Origin: Welwitschia mirabilis
Lineage: Eukaryota > Gnetophyta > Gnetopsida > Welwitschiales
Reading direction: 5' to 3'
Length of the DNA: 64,000 bases
NCBI GenBank assembly: GCA_051453625.1
Contig: JBOZIK010000001.1
Coordinates: forward strand, 246,544,842-246,608,841
The notes below the pieces were generated by a model. That model worked only from the letters and a program-made list of their open reading frames with translations, was not told the DNA's origin and searched no databases. Shown here in pieces: positions 59,190 to 64,000 of this stretch. The position numbers and the translations under genes were made by a program. Position 1 is the first letter of the stretch. Every line of letters starts with the position of its first letter.

Positions 59190-60895
59190 TATTGTGATGT
59201 GTATTTTTGTAAATGTTACATCCTCAAACATATCTTGTAAATCACAAGTACATGTAGATTTTGTATAACACACTACACTAATATAAATGAAACTGATCCA
59301 AATGTTATAATCTTATTAAAGGAATAGGTAAGAAAGAAACAGGGTTTTCTTTCATAAAGGAAATACTATATCCTCAAAGTAAAATGAAATAACAATGCAA
59401 ATAATAATGCAAATAAATACACTATGATAATGATACATTAGACTAAACTAAATGTAACTCCTATCTAATTACTATATCAACTTATCACAGAGACCAGTTC
59501 TACATAATCTAAATCAAGAAAGAAAAGCCATCACTAGATCAACAGCAATCTAAGCTATTAAGTACATCAAACAAAATATAAAATTAATGCAAATTTAATT
59601 AGAAAATAAAATGCAATGCACCTAAACTAATAATGTCAATCTTACCAAAGGTTACCCTCATGATCTATATTATCAAATAAGATATCATTGAATCATAGGC
59701 AACATAAACCATAAGGGAGATGCATATAAAAAAAGGATATGAAAAGAAAGAAAGAGTTTTGATTAGAATTAGACCAACATCTATGTTACAAAGTAGCAAT
59801 ACTTTAATGAAGGATATACAATCCAACACCAAGGAAGATGTATCTCTCTAATAAAAATGGATGGATCTCTTACCATTCAAGCTCCTATCATGAGATTCTA
59901 GTGCTAAAAATGATAAGAATNNNNNNNNNNNNNNNNNNNNNNNNNNNNNNNNNNNNNNNNNNNNNNNNNNNNNNNNNNNNNNNNNNNNNNNNNNNNNNNN
60001 NNNNNNNNNNNNNNNNNNNNNNNNNNNNNNNNNNNNNNNNNNNNNNNNNNNNNNNNNNNNNNNNNNNNNNNNNNNNNNNNNNNNNNNNNNNNNNNNNNNN
60101 NNNNNNNNNNNNNNNNNNNNNNNNNNNNNNNNNNNNNNNNNNNNNNNNNNNNNNNNNNNNNNNNNNNNNNNNNNNNNNNNNNNNNNNNNNNNNNNNNNNN
60201 NNNNNNNNNNNNNNCCATCATCTATGTTATAAAGTAGCAATACTTTAATGAAGGATACACAATCCAACACCAAGGAAGATGTCTCTCTCTAATAAAAATG
60301 GATGGATCTCTTACCCTTCAATCTCCTATCATGAGAATTTCTAGTGCTAAAAATGATAAAAATGGAGTTAAAAGTGGAGGAGGTATTCATTACAATCAAA
60401 CTATAAAATAATAAAAGACTAGTAGATGTGAAAATAACCATAACAATCCTATAATAAAGTTTGATACAAATAGCTAGAGTTTAATGAAGTTTGGTAAAAT
60501 GTTATTTTATGTTTCATCCTTCCTGTCATCTAGGCATTACATGAGATGATGCCACATCATATAAGTTTCATATTAGCTATGAGATTTGGTCTAGCAAGCA
60601 TCCTCCTTTGATTAAGTGTTTGTATCATCTATACCATTACCTGAATGATGAGATGAATAATAAGCTTTTCTAAACTATTCCATGTATCACATTAACATTT
60701 TATTTACAATACCATTATTTCAAATAAGGAGAATTATAAATTGATTTAAATGCTACCAAATGTAATGAAGATTGTATTTTCCATAATATTTTTCTTAAAT
60801 CTTTATTATTATTAAAACTTAGCATAAACATGTCTAATTTCCTACAAAACATCTCAAAATACTCCATTAAATACATATAATTTAGCAGTATAGCA
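59190..60895 (-). repeat. 3' LTR of AL1, inverted
   Basis: Its reverse complement starts TGCTATACTGCTAAATTATA and ends ACATCACAATA and matches 21269-22554 throughout. It is longer only because of a 294-N gap (59921-60214) whose flanks repeat 59773-59920 at 60215-60360. Removing gap and duplicate gives about 1.27 kb, the length of the 5' LTR. Confidence 0.88.
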
Positions 60896-60914
60896 TATCC
60901 CCTCACCTAGTTTT
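60896..60914 (-). promoter_or_regulatory. Polypurine tract of AL1
   Basis: The minus strand AACTAGGTGAGGGGATA leads into the LTR start. It shows that this LTR copy is the 3' LTR, complementing the primer site next to the 5' LTR at 22554. Confidence 0.75.
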
Positions 60915-62740
60915 ATTAGTCCTTAATAAAACTAGGTAGACAATCATGATTGTGAGCCAAATTAACTAATAATAAAACAACTAGGAACATATGAAATAGA
61001 CTTAGAAATAATCTCCTAAATCTTAAAATATAGAACTAAAATGTCAAAAACATATAACTGAATGTTTTACCTATGTATTGCAATGGGTTATACTATCATC
61101 CTATTGATCATTTGGGTAATGTAGGGGATAAGAGGCTTAAAAATGAATTTTGAAAAACAAAAGCCTATGAAATTTTTTTTATAAATATATCATTAAATAT
61201 TTTGATAATTAATAGCCCTTCACTAAAATGTATAACAAATAAAAGATGATCATGTATAGCATAAATGATCATTATCATTAAGTATTAAAAATGATATGTA
61301 AAATCTCTTCTATTACCGATACTTCAGGTACAAGATTGACTAACCCCCATGCAATTAAAGAAGAATTTCTCNNNNNNNNNNNNNNNNNNNNNNNNNNNNN
61401 NNNNNNNNNNNNNNNNNNNNNNNNNNNNNNNNNNNNNNNNNNNNNNNNNNNNNNNNNNNNNNNNNNNNNNNTTTTTACAAATATATCATTAAATATTTTG
61501 ATAATTAATAGCCCTTCACTAAAGTGTATAACGAATAAAAGATAATCATGTATAGCATAAATGATCATCATCATGAAGTATTAAAAATGATATGTAAAAA
61601 TTTGCATGATATATAGCAATAAAAGTATGCACCATGATCATGCTTTAAAAATTAAGATGTCTATATATAAATCATGAGTTTTATAAAATACATGGAGGAA
61701 AAGGTACAAANNNNNNNNNNNNNNNNNNNNNNNNNNNNNNNNNNNNNNNNNNNNNNNNNNNNNNNNNNNNNNNNNNNNNNNNNNNNNNNNNNNNNNNNNN
61801 NNNNNNNNNNNNNNNNNNNNNNNNNNNNNNNNNNNNNNNNNNNNNNNNNNNNNNNNNNNNNNNNNNNNNNNNNNNNNNNNNNNNNNNNNNNNNNNNNNNN
61901 NNNNNNNNNNNNNNNNNNNNNNNNNNNNNNNNNNNNNNNNNNNNNNNNNNNNNNNNNNNNNNNNNNNNNNNNNNNNNNNNNNNNNNNNNNNNNNNNNNNN
62001 NNNNNNNNNNNNNNNNNNNNNNNNNNNNNNNNNNNNNNNNNNNNNNNNNNNNNNNNNNNNNNNNNNNNNNNNNNNNNNNNNNNNNNNNNNNNNNNNNNNN
62101 NNNNNNNNNNNNNNNNNNNNNNNNNNNNNNNNNNNNNNNNNNNNNNNNNNNNNNNNNNNNNNNNNNNNNNNNNNNNNNNNNNNNNNNNNNNNNNNNNNNN
62201 NNNNNNNNNNNNNNNNNNNNNNNNNNNNNNNNNNNNNNNNNNNNNNNNNNNNNNNNNNNNNNNNNNNNNNNNNNNNNNNNNNNNNNNNNNNNNNNNNNNN
62301 NNNNNNNNNNNNNNNNNNNNNNNNNNNNNNNNNNNNNNNNNNNNNNNNNNNNNNNNNNNNNNNNNNNNNNATAGGAGGAGAAGAGAAAGGATGCTTATGA
62401 TCTATAGGGAAATGGTGATCATGTAATATCATAATCATCTAAATCATCTCATTTCCTTATACTCAGATAGTCTTTGAATGGTATACCATCACATCATGCT
62501 ATATCTGTAATATGTGTTATCCTACATTCACTAACTACTCCTCTGTGTATATCTATATCCTCTATTATAATGTATAAATGCCTTAGTTTATTATTCCTTT
62601 GATGGTCTTAGTAGTCTACACTAGGAGGGCCTAAATCTTCTCTATAGAAGCATCAATTATAGGGCTCTATAGCTGAGGTCTCTCCTCCTCTCATGATACC
62701 TAGATGCCATGTTCTTAGGTAATGAGTTCAAGTTTCTTTA
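60915..62740 (-). other. 3' internal part of AL1, inverted, with gaps
   Basis: It lies between the AL1 polypurine tract and the TK1 LTR end. 60915-61010 is related to the AL2 sequence beside its tract (38607-38700). 61175-61297 recurs at 61472-61598 around the 100-N gap 61372-61471, with 70 unique bases between. A 660-N gap covers 61711-62370. Between 62371 and 62740 the minus strand should hold the continuation of the AL1 ORF; I see LNSLPKNMASRYHERRRDLS but cannot confirm it. At 62736-62740 is CTTTA, the partner of TATAG at 27017-27021 (minus strand TAAAG). Confidence 0.55.
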
Positions 62741-63587
62741 TGTTATGTCTAGATTTTTTCTAAGATTAGAAAACCTTTTATTCATTTAGATATTAATTTA
62801 AATTTGAAAATTTAATAATAAGAATAAATCTATTTTCTAATTGTTTAAAAATTATTATATTTGTGATAAAACTAATAGTAAACAAAAGGACTTACATGAT
62901 ATTACTTAGGATCTATTAAAAGGTTAACTATAGTCATAACCTTAATTAATTGGTTGAAAGATTGCATTGATTGTAAAATTTACTATTTCTTATGCATTAT
63001 TTTTAATTATTACAGTGAAAAGTTGAATGTTTGATTTATGTTGAAGACTAACTACAACTTTGATATAGGTTTCTCTTAATTATATTTATTCATGCAATAT
63101 TAATGACATGTGATCTAAAGTATTTGCTCTTGTAAATTTATCTCATGCATTTAGATTTATTTATGAGATACTTTTATATTATTATGTATACCTAGTGGCC
63201 AAGCTTAGAAAGGATGGGCTATGGAAACCTAAATTGTTTGTAGAACCAAAGCCTTATCATTAGTCCTACTATTAGNNNNNNNNNNNNNNNNNNNNNNNNN
63301 NNNNNNNNNNNNNNNNNNNNNNNNNNNNNNNNNNNNNNNNNNNNNNNNNNNNNNNNNNNNNNNNNNNNNNNNNNNTGTAGAACCAAAGCCTTATCATTAG
63401 TCCTACTATTAGTCTTATGTTCTAAAGACTTGAGTCCTCTAGTCATTAGAGACATAGGTCTATACCTTGCAAATTGTGATTGTGAGAAGCTTAGATAAAA
63501 CTAGAAGTACCTTGGAGTTTAGCTAAGGATAGGTATGATTCCCAACCTTCCTTTGTAAATACTTGTATGGATTTAGTCTTTTGTAAT
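62741..63587 (+). repeat. TK1 5' LTR, part 2, inverted
   Basis: It starts TGTTATGTCTAGATTTTTTC. The reverse complement matches the end of the 3' LTR (about 29690-30396) throughout: for example TTAACTATAG-CATAACC beside the sister GTTACAAACTTAG region, TTTGATATAG-TTTCTCTTAA, and CTTTGTAAATACTTGTATGG. It ends where AL2 begins, which is the same LTR position at which 37439 breaks. The 37 bases 63239-63275 recur at 63376-63412 around the 100-N gap. Confidence 0.85.
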
Positions 63588-64000
63588 TATTGCGATCCTA
63601 AATTATCATGTTTTAATGGTGTAATTGGCAATGTTTTGTAGATAATAGGAACTCAATTCAGTCATTTTCAGGAATATTGTTGTGAATTAATATAATAATT
63701 CAGTTATGCCCTTAAGTGCTATATTTTCATCCATCAAAATAGGAATTCAACTAAGGAGAAAAGTTGAGAAAAAAGTAGGAGAAAATCCAAACAAAATAAC
63801 TTTCATTCCCGATGTTGTCCCCATGACTAGAGGCATGATAATAGGCTTGTGGAGGCTAGCTTGGTGAGGCTGATATGTTGAGTCTAGATGGCTATCATGC
63901 CCTATGTTATCCCCACAACATAGGAGATGACATGTTCATTAACTTTCAAATTCAAATCCCAATGCATTTCTAATGTAGTGGGCTAAGATTGAATTATGAA
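63588..64000 (+). repeat. LTR of AL2 (inferred 5' LTR), inverted, runs off the window
   Basis: It starts TATTGCGATCCTAAATTATC, homologous to the minus-strand start of 37440-38590 (TGTTGTAATCCCAAATTATC), and continues in step: ATAGGAACTCAATT, GGCTTGTGGAGGCTAGCTTG, GATGGCTATCATGCCCTATG. It is preceded by TK1 LTR and not by a polypurine tract, so it is the outer side of an insertion. Confidence 0.85.

Overview
The window looks like heterochromatic, repeat-packed DNA from a large plant nuclear genome. It is strongly AT-rich, has no intact host gene, rRNA or functional tRNA that I can recognise, and is built almost wholly from decayed plant-type transposable elements: chromoviral Ty3/gypsy with initiator-Met tRNA primer sites, Athila-like LTR elements, L1-type LINEs and tRNA-derived SINE-like units. 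Nearly all coding remnants carry stops and frameshifts. Many differences from family consensus are C-to-T or G-to-A, as expected for old methylated repeats. There are 20 runs of N. At 12 of them the same sequence occurs on both sides, which is a property of the assembly.

Layout. 1-4078: 3' part of a Ty3/gypsy element (GY-A, + strand: protease, RT, RNase H, integrase, GPY/F module, 3' LTR). 4887-5948: a cluster of tRNA-like SINE-type units, with one more at 10406. About 6900-10404: a decayed L1-type LINE (L1-a, +). 11305-17082: a Ty3/gypsy element with both LTRs (GY-C, +). 17083-19550: unassigned. 19560-21268: 5' half of a second LINE (L1-b, +). 21269-27021: 5' LTR, PBS and internal region of an Athila-like element (AL1, +). 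27022-37439: chromovirus TK1 (minus strand, Tekay/Del-like, LTRs of about 3.4 kb). 37440 to about 40110: 3' LTR, PPT and an ORF remnant of a second Athila-like element (AL2, minus). About 40.1-48.6 kb: mostly unassigned, with an (AAT)n/(ATT)n palindrome and a cluster of hairpin-forming CTTTGAGTAACC repeats. About 48640-57768: chromovirus TK2 (minus). 57769-59189: RT part of L1-b on the minus strand. 59190-62740: 3' LTR and 3' internal part of AL1, inverted. 62741-63587: missing end of the TK1 5' LTR, inverted. 63588-64000: other LTR of AL2, inverted, running off the window.

Main result. The left part (19.5-40 kb) and the right part (57.8-64 kb) are complementary halves of one nested insertion stack, with the right part inverted. 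AL1 inserted into L1-b, TK1 into AL1, and AL2 into a TK1 LTR. The insertion points match on the two sides, and each pair of outer ends carries a 5-bp target-site duplication matching at 4 of 5 positions (ATAGG/ATAGA, TATAG/TAAAG, AATAC/ATTAC). The simplest reading is an inversion, or a contig-level misassembly, with one breakpoint between about 40 and 57.8 kb and the other beyond 64 kb. A second point of interest is that AL1 and AL2 share an ORF but show no recognisable gag or pol in the visible sequence, as expected of a non-autonomous Athila-derived family.
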